Shown here: positions 34,301 to 49,300 of the stretch, piece after piece | Numbering within the stretch: the first letter of the stretch is position 1 | How the letters are laid out: each line of letters starts with the position of its first letter | Source of the DNA: Manduca sexta | Taxonomy: Eukaryota; Arthropoda; Insecta; Lepidoptera; Sphingidae | Assembly: GCF_014839805.1 (NCBI RefSeq) | Contig: NC_051140.1 | Span: 9,445,826-9,509,825 of the forward strand | Reading direction: 5' to 3' | Length of the DNA stretch: 64,000 nucleotides | Translations under genes and position numbers: made by a program | The notes under the pieces: model-generated | Databases searched by the model: none | What the model saw: the letters and a program-made list of their open reading frames with translations, nothing else | What the model was told of the DNA's origin: nothing

Positions 34301-37300
34301 AAATTATAATTGAATGAAAGTAAAGTGTTGACCAGATCTGAGTCGGTGTTCATGGTATTTATACCTTCTAAGGTGTACCTTCTTAGCGGAAAATTTGTGA
34401 CAACTTACAGATATCTACTAGAATTTAGTGACTAGATAGTGGAATTATAACATTGTTTTAATAAACGTTTTCCATGAATGTTAATATTATTAGTTTGTTA
34501 TTTTACTAAAATAAACGAGCTCTCGGGGAATTGTAGGGTGTACCTAGACAATAATCATGTCTTATTATAAAGTTGGCTAGGAGAATCAATAATTGGAATT
34601 AACAAAGTAAAATATTGATCATCCTAGCTCACACGGAGTACTGGATCGGATAAGAAATACAGCCGCCGCAAACGACTATTATTGCGATTCGTGATTCAGA
34701 AAACAAATTTAGCCGCCGTCGAAACGTTCTAAAACTTCTATGAATTATAGCTACATTCCAGATTATTTAGCCTGCAACACGAAGGCTGCCTGAAGTATTT
34801 ACGCAGTATCGTCTTCGTTCTAATTAATAAGTTAACATCATTATTAATATAAAGAAGCATTTTGGCGGGTGTCCAGATCGCATCAGGCGTCTGCTTAGTG
34901 TGGCTTAGTTAACCTACTTGGCTGAAGGCAGTGATAATTTTAAACCCATTCCACAGAAAAATTATAAAAATCAGTTGTACGATATCTTGTGTTATTTATT
35001 TCATATAGATTCTTCCAAGACTCTACCTAAAGTGGTTTCTAAAGATTATAAATTAAAATAAAAGATATTACGGTACCTACTGTAGTGCACTGTTACGGGA
35101 AATTCACAACTAAGGAAAATTTTAAAAAGAATTTTGGGCTTTCCATTTCATTCCAGATTGTATACTGAAAATAGTGCAAACATGATTTTCTGACTGTAGG
35201 TCAAACAAAACACATTGTGCGCAAGCGCAAGCGTCATTCCGTGCGACCGTGATGTTTGCTATGTTGCCACGTTGTCGTGATTTATTTGCTTCAGTAATGA
35301 CAGATATTAGATAATATTTTGAAATAGTTGGAATGATTTTTTACGAGATTAAAGCCTTGTGCTAGAATTGTAATTCTGAATACCATCGCCTAATATAAAT
35401 TTTGATGTAGTTGTTAATTTTACAAATTTTGCATATGAATCTATAGTCGCTATATTCGTTATAGTTACAGAATTTTTCGATAACTTACTAAAGTTTAAAA
35501 TGAAATAACTTTTAGGTACAGTCTGTATAATTAGATAGAAATGTCTCATGGTAGTGTCTCATTTTGTTTTGTGAGATGGGGAATCAGTGACAAACGATGA
35601 ATAGTGCCAATCTATTCTTTAACTAAATATATTTGAATTTTAAATTAAAGAGCATCTTATCTTTTTAATGGCTATATTAAACTATGATGTACGTTAAATT
35701 ATTAGGTGAATGTACCTAACGAAACGAAAACACTACAAAACGTTACTGGCAAGAAACCAAATTAAATATGTGATCGAGCGCATGTGTGAAGATGGTCTGC
35801 ATTAGTTTAAAGTGTGTAGTTAAAAGTCCATTAAATATATTCGTAATATCACGAACATAATATACTTTCTACACGTTTTATAGAAAAAATAAAAACGTAT
35901 ACGCTCCGCAGTAATTTGTTAATCCTTGGTTTTGTATTGTTAACGCGCATATTACAAACTAACGCCTTTGTCCGTAGGATAGGCAGAGATTTAGTAGTGC
36001 ATCTATTCTTCATGGACTGTGGCGGTGTGGTTTATTTCTCAAGCCTTCATAAATCTAAGACATTCAATTCGTGTTCCATTCGTTTGTTCTACCTAAAGAA
36101 CGAACCCCGATGCCAACTCCAACTACTAAGCTCATTTTTTTTAAATACATCATGTATTAGCAGTTCGTACGCAGATAGCACATCGCCTGTGAACAGTAAC
36201 AAACTACTTTCTACTGTTCTTATTGTTATTTAGTTAGGTACCAAGAACTTTGTTTTAAGATTCATTCAATGGCATTGCACTGTGCTCATCTTTTTGGGAT
36301 ATAACACGACTCTCTTTATACATTTATCTAATCCCATATTCTTTGATACTTATAAGAATAAAAAATGTGACTAAATATTTTTCTAAATAACTAGATTTGT
36401 TGAAGTATCTAACGCTGCCCAACCCCACCGTGCCAAAATGCCAAGGCACATACCGCTCGATACGAATGACCACGGTCATTAGTCAGTTTTTGAGATCAAC
36501 GTACACCATTCAGCACTACGGATAACGTCACGGGCAGAGAACAACGTGTTTACACGTGTTTCCATTACGTTCTGTTTCATCTAAAAATACCTTTCGAAAA
36601 TTCTGTTTTTTTTAGCAAAATTTTATAAGTCGACTTTGAAAAGTTTTGTGCTTATGTTCTTAGTAGTAACGGTTTTACAAATAATACTGATAAAAATAAA
36701 CTTATATTGCAATCCATCTCTTGCTCTGCCTTAGCTACACAAAAAACTGTTTTTAAGAAAAAACCTAATATCACGATAGATTATCACAATTAATAGGTAT
36801 TAGACAGGTACCTATTACTATTTATGAGTCGGAACATGTATAACTATAGTCACCCAACAGCCTATAAGTACATAATAGTCATCATGTTTCAAGACAACAT
36901 TCTATAGAAAAAGGGACCAACTAACAATAAGGTATTTACAGATGATATCAGTAACGATGACCACTAGGAGCTTACAAATATTTGTATAGGTGCGGGAATC
37001 GTATCCGCGGCCTCCCTTGGCATGGCTGCCAAGTAATCGCTCACTGCATTCATTATTCATACATTAGGCATGAGCGGCGGCTGGGGCAGACGAATCTGCG
37101 ATATTGTGCATGAACTTCGACTTTTGAACATGTAAATTATATGTTTTGGCATTGAACTACATTAGTAGTCTTGAAATAGAAAATAGTTTTGTAATAATAT
37201 AAATATAAACGAGCTTTGCACGCGGCTTTACTCACGTAAAGACAATAATTCATTCGCGTGAACTTTTACTCAAATATTCTCTCCGGGATAGTTATTTATT

Positions 37301-40300
37301 AAATTAAACAATATGTAAATATTTAATAACACACAATAAAATGTATCATGACTTACAAAATATAAAACACCAACAAGTCCATAATTCAGTTATTTATGAA
37401 CTTATTATGAATATAAATTCATTGATTACGTTTTAAGCAAGAATACAGACGACTGATTAGCTAACTGAGGTTTTGAAATCGAAAATCTAGACCAACTAGT
37501 CTGGTCTTCATAATAAGGCAAGTTTTCTCACCGCGTATGAACATTAATTAAACTAGCATATAAATTCCGGAAAGACTGGTGGAAAGGCAATTTATTGAAT
37601 CTCACAAACTACTAGATAAACTGGTATTGTATAATAGAGACACTTTTACTTTAGCCTGTGATAACAAAACAAAATTTCAACTGGTTCTTTTTTTATTGCT
37701 TTGAATGACGAGACGAGCTAGCCATTCGCCTGATGTTACAGATACGATCGCCCATAAACAGTAGAAACACTATCCAACACCTTGAATTACAAAGTATTGT
37801 TTGGTATTCCACTGCGCTCGTCATCCTGAGGCATCAGATGTTAAATTTCATTATGTCCTGTAGCCAATTGACTCTAATGTCTTGGCTACAATGTCCTTTA
37901 AACCGGAACACAAGAGTGATTACACACTGCTGCTTGGCGGCAGAAATAGACATTACGGTGGTACCTACCCAGGCGGACTCTCACATATGAGAGACCTACC
38001 ACTAGTAAATGTATGTCTGCCAAGTAATATGTACACAATATACATTACAAACGTTTTTCATGTACATGACGGCCGGTCATATAAACTAAGCCAAATCCGT
38101 TCTGCCAAATGACGTGGCAAAAGCACTTTGCGCTGACTCCACGTTGGAATAGGTTGGAGGAGCATGAATCTATATTTAGTTCATTGAATAGAAATGAACA
38201 CATTTTTTTTCTTTTAACGAACTATAAATAAATTATTGTTACTAACAAAAATTTTGCCAACTTACAATGGAAGTTACGTAAATTAACATTTTACGCATGT
38301 TTTGTCCCTTCGACACAAAATATCGTGATACGTAGTTTTTCTATGCAAGTAGGCAAAGAATCTCCGTAGACATAAGTCGGCCGTGGAATGATAACGCGGA
38401 CAACTAGCCCCCTTTTTTATTCCCGGAAAATATTTACCTAACCGATAATTGAACCAGGGTTTACTAATCTACGGACAAATCACTAGACCAAAAGTATCTG
38501 GTAGGCCTTTATTTTTGTTTATATGCTAGAAAAACAAAAATAAAGTAGATCATCATTAGTTCATGTATATTCATGGTCCTTCGAGCTGGATATAATTCCG
38601 CGACCATTCTCTATGAACATTCAAATTAACATCAATATAAAAATGCAAGTGATGTCTCGAGGCTTCCGTAAGTATACCAAAAACTATGAGCAAAGGCCAA
38701 ATGACAAGTTTCGAGGAACTATTAAATGAACTGTAAGGATAATCAAATCAAATGGATAATAGTTTATATTTTCTTACTATTATGTTGACCACTGTTATAA
38801 GACAGCGTTGCTTACTGTTAAATTACATGGTTATGAGGGAATGGATGTGTTATCAGTGTGGAATTTACGAAGGAAAGGGCCAAGACCGGTCACCCGCCCA
38901 GGCGCTAACTTCTAGGGGGCATCACAAGATCAGCTTAATGCATAATCACTTTGATTTAAACACCATCAATCAGTTAGACAGAAGAACGCGTTTTTCACTA
39001 CGTAAAAAGGCAATATAGTTGTGAATAAAAAAAATGGCGCCTCTATACAATAAATGGCGTTAAAGTAACTAAGTAGCACTATTTCCTGAGGGTAGATGCA
39101 TGACCAATTGACTCTAATGAGGTTTTATTAATGTTATTCCTACACTGCATCATAGCAGCTGCCGCTAGCGCCATCTTTGATCGGAATGGACTAGTCAAGC
39201 AGAATAGTTTTTCAGGCCCGGGTCGGCAAGCTGGTAGTTCTTACTAAATGTATACAATTTATTTATGTTTATATAATATTTCATGTTTATTGCAAGAATA
39301 TTTTTTGTCTATCTCGGCTAATGCCTCAGAAGAGAGGGAACGATTGTCGGGCTGATTTGTTTGCTGATCCACAGTTAAACCTACCTCAAAAATCATTAAA
39401 TATAAAAAAGTAATTTAACATTACCTACCTATATATATACTGTTTACCCTTTTGGGCTCGGTGCCGAATAAACCCAACGAATTAACCAAAAACACAACTG
39501 GAAAAGTCATAGGAAACAAAATTCGCAATTTCGTTTACTTGGACGACATATTTATTCTCGTTATTTTAGTTTGAAGCCAGATAATCTACTGAACTATCTA
39601 TGAAAAAAAATATGTCTATGGGACCAAAGTGGAAGAATATTCTTTCAAATAAAAAAAATATTCCAAATCGGTTAATACTTACATGATTGAGATTTGACGT
39701 AACACACATTTTAAAAAATTCACGTCGCATTAAGAACCTCCTTTTTTTTAAATTGGTTAAAAATGTATACAAAGCGTAGCTATTAGAAAAAAATAGAGGT
39801 GGCCACGTGATTTCAGCGACGAAAGGCTTTTGAAAGGAAACATTATTGTTCAAGTATTCTCTCCATTATTATAAATCAGGATGTAGATTGTTCCAGAAAG
39901 ATTTTAATTAGCTTAAAGTAAAAAAAGTTTTGGTGTGAAGTAAGTGGACCAGCCATTGCTGAAGTCTAATGGACATCATAGTTAAGAAAACTTCGATTAA
40001 AATGGTCTCGGAAAATCGACAATGGTCCGCTCTTATTATTACTAGTATGTATAGATAAAGACAAGAGTCATAAGTATACTCGTGATCGGTCAGTTTGATA
40101 ACAACGCGTTAATGTTTCGCGTAATTGGTTCCATAGTTGATGCTCGTTGTCTATTGGCTTTCATGTGTGATGTGCCATGTGGCTACCATAGATTTTCGTC
40201 CTATTCATACATCCGCGAGCTAGCCTCCACCAATTTACTACTGTAGTCATGATTTGTACCGCTAACTGTATTATCTCTATTAAAATGAATATCATACCTG

Positions 40301-43300
40301 AGAGTGTATCGACTCATCGATAGTGTCGTCGGTGCGGTTGGAGGCGGGCGACAGCAGCATGTTGCGGTAGTCGTCGTGGTGCGTGGGGTAGGAGCCGGGC
40401 AGGCCGGGCGTGGCGGGCGGCACGGGCGTGCTGCGCGGCAGCGACTCCGGGCCGCGGAACGCCGGCGCCGGCGTCGGGCTCACCGTCCTAATAAAACATT
40501 ATGGTGATCAAAAATCGTAACAGCTTTCAATGAAAGAAATAAGGAATGTTTTTGTGTTAAAATTAAAGTAAGAACATTCGTCATTTCAAACGGCAGCAAT
40601 GTATCTTAAGCTAAGTTTGGACGAGTAAGTTTTCGCAGCAACATATTACACCAGAAGAATTTCCAGATACGTTTACACGGAAATCTAAATCCAATCTAAA
40701 AAATCTATGCACCTACGACTCGCCGCTAGCCCTGCAACCTTCAATATTTGCAGAAGTCAGTTAGCCGTTGTTGTTTACGCGGTAAAATCGCTTACGGAAG
40801 TTAATTTCTGTAAGTTTTCATAGTAATCTAAATCCAGTTTTAGAATACTCGTCGCGTTATTTTCACTGTATATTAGTAGAATAGGATTGATACAAGCTCA
40901 GACTACGAAATATCAGATTTATTGTTCACACGTTTACGACATGTTCTCCAGAATTGTGAAAATCCTACTCATATTATTCAGATTTTCTTCTAACTAAAAG
41001 GATATCAGATTGATACTAGTTTTACTTTTACGCAGGAGAAACTGCAAGCAAAAACTTTTAATCATTAAATTATTATTCGCTATTACAAACCCGTTTTTAA
41101 AAGCTAATTAACACCTGTTATTTTATATTAAAGCTAAAAATTATTTTCAAATTTAAAATGCGATTAACACCCATAACTTAAAAACTAGTTTCTAATAACA
41201 ACCAGATGGTGGTATTATCGACGTGTTTGGGATATTCATCTAATCAACACTGTTGATTACTGTTTTTTATTTTTCTTTTCTTTTTGTATTACGAGATTCA
41301 TACGGGGTAATCTCTAGAAAAGCTATGCTTAACAGTTTTTTATGCTAGCCACAAAGATATCTTAGTTTTGGTGCCTCGCGCCACAATGTAAATTCTTTGA
41401 CCTACTTAAGTGTCTAAAAACGTAATAAAAATCATTTTTATTTATGTTAATAAAGGTATTCATAATAAACAACGATTTTATTCTTATAAGGTTAATATAG
41501 AGCTCAAGAGATTTTTTAAGTCAGGTGTGCCAGTTGACAAATTCTAGAGGCTCTTGCTGTTTCTTGACCTAAACTGTGATGCTTTCGAAGCTATTCGTTT
41601 AGGCATTTTGTACGTTATAATTTATTTTGTACAATGCTACATTCAACAAGCAGCTCTAAACGGACAGACAGCCAAGGAAATGTTCCCTTACAAAGGGGTT
41701 GTGAACTATAACAACCATCCACATTGTTCCCTTCAACTTATTCCGGTATAAAACACTACAACTTACACCTAAACAAAAAAAAAAAAATACATTACAGGAA
41801 TTTTTTATATTATGTTTTATTTTTTACTATAGAAGTGTTTCGGAGGCCAAGACTCACTTTGGGTCGCCATCTACGGAGTAAATAAGTAAGTATAATAGTG
41901 TTTAAAACAATGTTACGTCAACTACAAATTACTTTTATTATCAGACTCGCGAGGCATGGTGGTTGATTGTCAATACAAAATGAAAACATTTATATACGTA
42001 TTGGTGAATAGCAATTCTCATGTGGTTATAGTAAGTGAAATAGCTAGTCTAAACGCTAAGTGGGGACGACGCATTTTTCCTCGTCACTATGGTAGAGTGA
42101 ATCAATGGAAGAGATGGGTAAATACCTCATTGATAACAGCACTTTCGCTATAATATTGTATGGGTTGGGGATAAAATATTATATATACGTACAGATAGAG
42201 ACACGAATAGTGAGCATACTAGTGATTGGTCAGGTTGACGTCCAACGCGTCGGTGTTTTGCGCAATCCGTTCCTTAGTCGATGCTAGTTATCTATTGGCT
42301 TACATGGGCCATGCAGCTACCAAACAATTTTACCTAATTTGCATATACGCAAGCTCACCTTCACCACTGTTCATCTGTGCTCATGATTTGTGCCGTTTAC
42401 TTTACTGTAGTTCTAATGGGTTGTGGGTTACCTGAAAGGCGTAGCCGTGGCGTTGGGGATGGGCGAGCGCGGCGCCATGGGAGTGCCGGCCGGTCTTGGA
42501 GGCTCACCGTCCACGTTCCTATACATGCCACATGAGTAAGTGCAGTGAACATGACATGCTCAATACGGTACAAAGTTATTGTCTTCTATTCTTGCATTGT
42601 AATCTAAACTAACTTAAATGAATTCCAGATAAATGGCTGTATATAAATAAAATATATTAATTTAATCCGTTAGTAGGTACACAGGAGGCTCAATTAAATT
42701 AGACTTAAAACTTTCCAGCCAATTGGACTTGAAATATTAAATGGATACAAAGAAGTGTCCAAGGATTAAAGAACAGAAGATAAAAATTCCTTGTACCATA
42801 TTGATAAATTTGAATAAATTGAAACACGTATTTATGCAGGTTCTGAGAGATGCAGTGGTCTTCATTCATTCATTAATCTAAATACATATTACAACTACAA
42901 AATATGGCCTTGAAAGAAAAGATGGAAAACATTGAACATACAAGACATGTATTTTCATGCAAATAACATATAATGCGCGTGTCGTTCAAGATTCATTACC
43001 ATTAACAGCTGTTTTAATAGAAAATATTTACCTACACGAGTTAATATAACTTACAATGACTGAGTATTATAATTTATAATATTAAATACCCGTTACATTA
43101 ATCAATTTATTCATGCCAGATCTACGACGTTTTCATTCATATAGGTTGTTTAAAGTGGACCATAATAATATATTGGAATGCTAAATAGGTACGTTAAAAC
43201 ATCGAGATACGAAATCAAATCAACATTTCCATTATAAAAAATTCCAACAAAAATGTTGGTAATTAGAAGATGCCAATTAAGAATGTTTAGTTGATTTCGC

Positions 43301-46300
43301 ACAACCAAGACGTAGATTCATTAGCACCTAGGCACAAGCCAACAAGGATGACACCTAGAATGCATGACGTCATCTTACTCCGCGAACTCGTGAAAGAATG
43401 TGGGCGTGGGGACGCGCCCTACAAAGCTGCCTGTGGTGCGGGGTACCGTGTACAGATGAGGACTGGAGCCGCCCCTGTGGTCACACTCATCAGTTACGCG
43501 CTGCTTCGTGTGCAAATATTGCTCATCGTATGAATCTCCGGTGAATGAAGCGATTACATCATTCTACAATTTCTAAGTCTATGCTGCAACATGTTCCTTA
43601 TAATAATTCTGTCGTGTGGAGAAGAGTATTAAGAATATTTTTTTTTCTAGATTTTCTAGACTGTTTATTAGACAAACGCTTCAGCAAAATTTTTGCATTC
43701 GTTTTAAATAAGTATTAACCTATTTTGCTTTCCATTTCATTGGCCAAAGGTGCTAGAGTTTTTGGCACCATAAAATAAATAAAGTCAAGAGATCGCTCAT
43801 CAAATAAACTCATCATATATATGGAAAGGTATAAGTCTCACCTTTGCACTACCAGCTTGATCTGCCTGGGCGCGTTCTTGAAGAGGTTTTGCGCGTCCTC
43901 GTGGCGCAGGTCGCGCGCGTCGTAGTCGTCGATCTTCGCGATGATGTCGCCGCGCACCAGCTCCTTCCCTGCAGGCGTGCCGGCTGTCACCTGGAAATTA
44001 ATAATATATATCAGTCATGTTATATTCCGTATCTACTAGCATTTATATAAATTTCATAATTTTATCGTATACAGCTATTCAATATCACAGAATAATTATA
44101 ATTTAATTAAATTAAATGTAGAACTGGACCCCAGGCTTGTGCAAGCTTTTACAACTATCTTTCCTATTGAAATTCGGATGTTTTTTAATTTCAATAGCCT
44201 TGCGAATTATCCTGGGCAGGAATCGGTGTTCTTCGGAAAAGATTTGTGGCTTGTTTAGTCGCAGATAATCATTGGAGCTTCCTTCAGAGTATTCAGCGAT
44301 TTCGTGTCTGCCTAATATCAATATATCTAATCTAACAATTTTATAAAAACCTGATACAAAGTCTGTAGGACCGAAACCTGACTTGGACTTCAATTTTGGG
44401 GTTACGAGGTCTAGATATTATACTGCTATTTGACATCACAGTCACTTAAATGTTGACCTATGACAATAGTCATAGGTCAACATTTAAGTGACTATGGCTT
44501 ATATGGGGCCGTTCAACTTTATAAAAAAAACCTGTTGCAAATATGAAATTTATGACCATCTTTGAATAATAAACTTCAATTAATGTAACTGTTTCCAAAA
44601 CAGGTACGTTCATAAACTCGTTTTGGGTCTATTAATAAATAGTATAGTAAGTTCGTAAATATTTGTTACACAGACAAATGTATACTATCAACTAAATATA
44701 TTATGTATTTCATTAGGTACTGATGTATAACATTTTATAATTATGAAGAACTTTAACTGATGTCAAATTATTTTAATTTGTTAGATGATTTTTTCTGCAC
44801 AGATTAACCATTAATACCGAATATAGACATGACATTAGTGTTAACCCTTATCGAAGGCCTAGTACAAAGGGTAAACACTGCAGCGGTTTTGGTTCGACCT
44901 TGTATCTGGGATGAGGAGAAAAGCGCGAGACGTATGCACTGAATTTGGCTCGCGGCCAGTCTAAATGCGTCGCCGGCGTCGTCGCGCCAACCTGACATTT
45001 TTTATTGAAAACAACCGATGGATCGGATGGAGGTCGCCACCTCGACGACTCGACCTGCGCACATCCATCTTCCTCGAGTCAATGGCGAGGACATTTGACT
45101 ATATTTATCCTTATCCATCAGCATTCGCTGAGTGGTGGTGGGCATCAGCAGTTTGTTTTCTGTCTTTAATTGATTGATTTTTGAAATGTAAGAGTTGGCG
45201 CTGGTCCATCCGCATTACATTCATACATGACGTGTAACGAGTTACGTCACACTTGTGGAATTACACGTAATCTTACAATGGACACTACATATCATACTAC
45301 ACGTGACCAAATAAACTAAAACACGCTGTGATAGTGAAAAGTTAGGCGAAATTTTAGTGCCAAATTTTAAGGCGAATAACCTTACACGATTGTGGAATTC
45401 TGATGGAGCGTTCTTACTTGGCCAGTATTCACGTTTCCTGAATGCCGTTATGGTCCTAGGTACCGCCGTGGTTGCTAAGCCAGGGGAACGCCTGTACCCC
45501 GTTCGCAGGGTAACCCGGTGATAACCACGGTAGCTCCCCAAAAATAATGCTGTTATGGTGGAAAAGTTACCAAAAATGTAATAAAATCAATAATAAGGTC
45601 ATTTCTAAACTCAAAATAACAGCTTTTCATAAATTTATAAAATTATTTTTATGGCACATATATTAGAAAAGAAGTTTCATTGTTGTCCTTCCACCTGCCT
45701 CTTTCAACTAATCTCCATAACAGCTGCAGCGACTGTACAGGATTTTTATTTAAAGTCACTGTCTTTTAAGGACCGACTGAGTCTTTTAACTCCGAAAATA
45801 TTAAAGTGCCGTGCACAACAAATACAATACAATTAAAATTTGTATCAAAATTCAATTGTGATGGAGCGATTGTTTTGGACTGCCTCGGTGGCGTAGTTGT
45901 ACTGCATGCGCGGTGTGGCGCCCTGAGGTCCTGGATTCAAATCCCGGGACGGGCAAAGTGATATTTGGGTTTTTCTGCTCAGTATTAGCCCGGAATTTGC
46001 CCGTCTGCATACTCCTTCAGGGATAAATGCGTGATGTGTGTGTGTTTTTTTTGTAAATAAGAAGTTTAGTTTACAACTAGACTACAGACGTATAAAAGGG
46101 AGAACTGGAAAGTGTGATGATACCGGTTGCTTTTTATTCTGGATAAATACTCGTTTTATGCTGATTTTCGTTCCGAGAAAACACATTCGGAAGTCACGAG
46201 TAAATAGAGTACATATGTACCTGATAAATAGGTATTTAATATGAAAAGTCGCCATCCGCAAAGAAATGTACAGCGGTGATATCATCAGAAAAATATAGGT

Positions 46301-49300
46301 ACTTCTTTTCTTACATATCATATTATTTATCGATATTTATGTTATGTAAATAAACTTTATTGGTTTTCTGTCGCTCTAGATAAATCCGTAGATCGTTTCT
46401 GTTTTAAGAAATGTTATTCAAAATACTTTGAATGATAGTTTACTCCGCAACGGGAAAGTAATGTAGCATATAATATATATAGTCGTATAGTAAATAAACT
46501 ATTGCAGCGGAAAAACAGTGAACAGTAGAATATGTAGTTTCGTGTATTATTTATCGTAACAAAGATGACGTCAAATTGCATTCGACGTGGTGAAAAGGCG
46601 AGACTACCCTAATGATGTTCATAATTTAACAAAATTATTATCTAACCGTCATACAATGAATTTTAGGTGTCGATGTTGTTTCTATTCACGATACTGTTAA
46701 GATGGTAGTTAGAGGCTGGATGGAAGAAGAAATAACCCGGATACATGTGATGTAAGACTAGGTAGGAACAGCACTGAAGTGAAGACTCGAAATCGGTCAT
46801 TGAAATAAAGAAACCGCTGATGAAATATGCCGCCAACTTGATAACGGTGGCTAATGCCTAATAAATTGTATGTAGGTATTGCACGTTTGTACAAACGTGC
46901 GTACGCTCATCATTGTTCATTGACCATATTATAATGGTACAAATAGGCTAAATAACAGACATTATTTTTAAAATCTTGCAACTATCATTTAAAATGTTTA
47001 AATTACATAATGCATTTCAGTGACACCTACAAGAACAAAGACTTGAACATTTCTGTAAGCAATAAATATTCTTCGAATGGAATGAGGTAAATTTACCAGC
47101 TGTGAAAAACGTTGCCAAAATTTTTCATTCTTATGATGTTAGTAATTATGTAAATAGTTAATGTTCGTCAAAGTAGAAAGAAATTGTTGCCATGAAAAAT
47201 ACATTTTTTAAATTTTTTTTTCCTTGTTGAAAAAGTATTTTGTGTTCCTGATTTATGAACTGTGAAGTATTTACATTTAATATTGACCTTGTTATCACCT
47301 TTTAATTGTGTATCCAATACTTTCTATAAAATAGTTTATTAAAGAGCTGTGACTGCATTAAATAATGAACATTGCAAGCTCTTGAAATGAAACATTGGAT
47401 CCATTTCAGATGTTGTTCGCTTAGTGGCGGATTTATGATGCAACGAATGAATGATTTAAATATAAATCTAGAAATTGGAACATGTAATAATAGTATTGTA
47501 TGTCAAGGAAACCACGTCATATTAAACATAACATATTTCATGAAAATTATCGGATCGATTGATTCATCCATCGACGCAGAGAGGAAGCAATGAAACCGTT
47601 CTAACCGTCAAAGAAAAATGAGATCAAGGCCGTGGTTAGCGTTCGCAAGATTTATGGCAACCAAGGTTAGATGAAAGAGAGCTGAGTGCAGATGTCTGAA
47701 GGAAAGCAGACGTTACGCATTAGAGAAATAATAACATCTCATTTCTTTGAAACAACGAGTCAGTCCAAAAGTATTTTGCTCTTAACATTATACTTTGTTT
47801 ACAATAGTCGAAATGTAAAGTATTCATAAAAATACACTTAACATACGTCAGATATTACACTGGATTTTCCGAAGGATTCTTAAGAATTTCTTTAAATTTA
47901 AAATCGAGTGCTGATGAGGCATCTAGTATTATATGAATAGCCGATATATTAGGAGTATCATAGTCATTTTCTCAGGAAAATTATATAGGTATATAAACAA
48001 AATGCTACACGCAACTCAAGTCACGTACTTAGGTTTTAATTTGTTCGTGACCCAGCTTACACGCTTGACATCCAGTACTTATACATATTATTATAGAGAC
48101 GAGTTTCGTTATAAATAAACTCAAATCTACGCCCGCGCTGCTGGCTTCAGCACATGAGCTGACTCATGATATCTTAAAAATTTGCTCTAGCTACGTATTT
48201 TACTGATAACACTAGTGAAATTTAAAATGTACTGACGTAAGTATACATTTAAAAGCCTCATAAAATTTTAAGGGCATCAAATTATATATCTACTCATATT
48301 GATTTATTAATACATAGGAATTGGTTTGGTTCGATCAGATCCAGTCATCTTTTCTATAAGGTATTAAAGAGAGATACCAAATAATACAATACTGGTACTA
48401 TTTGTTTTACTTGGGTCCACGTAAGAGTCCTCTGTCGGTATTAAAGGTAACTTGTATAACACTGACAAATTTCCTACCTGTCACTACCACTCGAAGCACC
48501 CTAAAATCGGCCCAACGTTTTTTGTAAGTAACCCGGACAAAAACACAGGAAGAGACACAATATTGTGAACAATATGATTAGGTTTTGGTAATGTGCAATG
48601 TTTTTGTGGTTAGAAAGTAAATTTATTGCTAACTTGGAGACTGTCACTTTTATTTGATTTATCTGCATAAAATGGTTCCCAAATACTAGTAAAGGTAGAT
48701 TAAAAACAAAATATGTAATGTTACGATATTGGATTGTGGCTCAGGTTACCGTGAAATTAAGCTTATAATTATTTAAATGGCAGAAAGCCTACAATTAAGG
48801 ACTCTGATTTGAAAATAAATACCGCCCTTGCTAATGGTTAGGATGGCAAAATAATGCTGGTGTTTACTCACGACACCAGAGGAATCGTAAGGGAAGTTGA
48901 GGCAGGTATATATGTACCTATGACCTCACTTAATGCACGATACATATATCTTAACAAATCATTTGGCAGACATAGTCAATAAAAAGATTTTTTTTTTCGT
49001 AAGAACTTCAGTGGAATGTTGCGCTATTAGATTTTTCTGTAATTGCTACAGTGTTAAAAACAAGCGGCAAATAAATAACTCCAGAGCGTTATGGCAACGC
49101 AACAATGAGGCCAAGCGACGACTCTGTCCGCAGCTGTCGAACGAGTGCTGTTGTGACCGATACATGTCCAAGAATACATCAGTTATAAAGAGACATCTTT
49201 AACGTTCTAGATAATCTCATGTCGTTCAGCCTCTTCTATTAGCGTTGGCGCAGTTTATTGTATTCTTTAAAGCGGCTACTAACACTTTTAACACTAAATA

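Noticed and set aside
37733..38112. Frames of 85 and 76 codons
   Set aside because: They lie within a dispersed repeat and do not resemble any transposon protein.
44440..44493. microRNA precursor
   Set aside because: The stem is perfectly paired with a 4-nt loop and only 25 bp, unlike pre-miRNAs, which have a longer imperfect stem and larger loop. No known mature sequence was recognised.
45881..45955. tRNA gene
   Set aside because: A- and B-box-like motifs exist, but stems are degraded and a SINE body follows.
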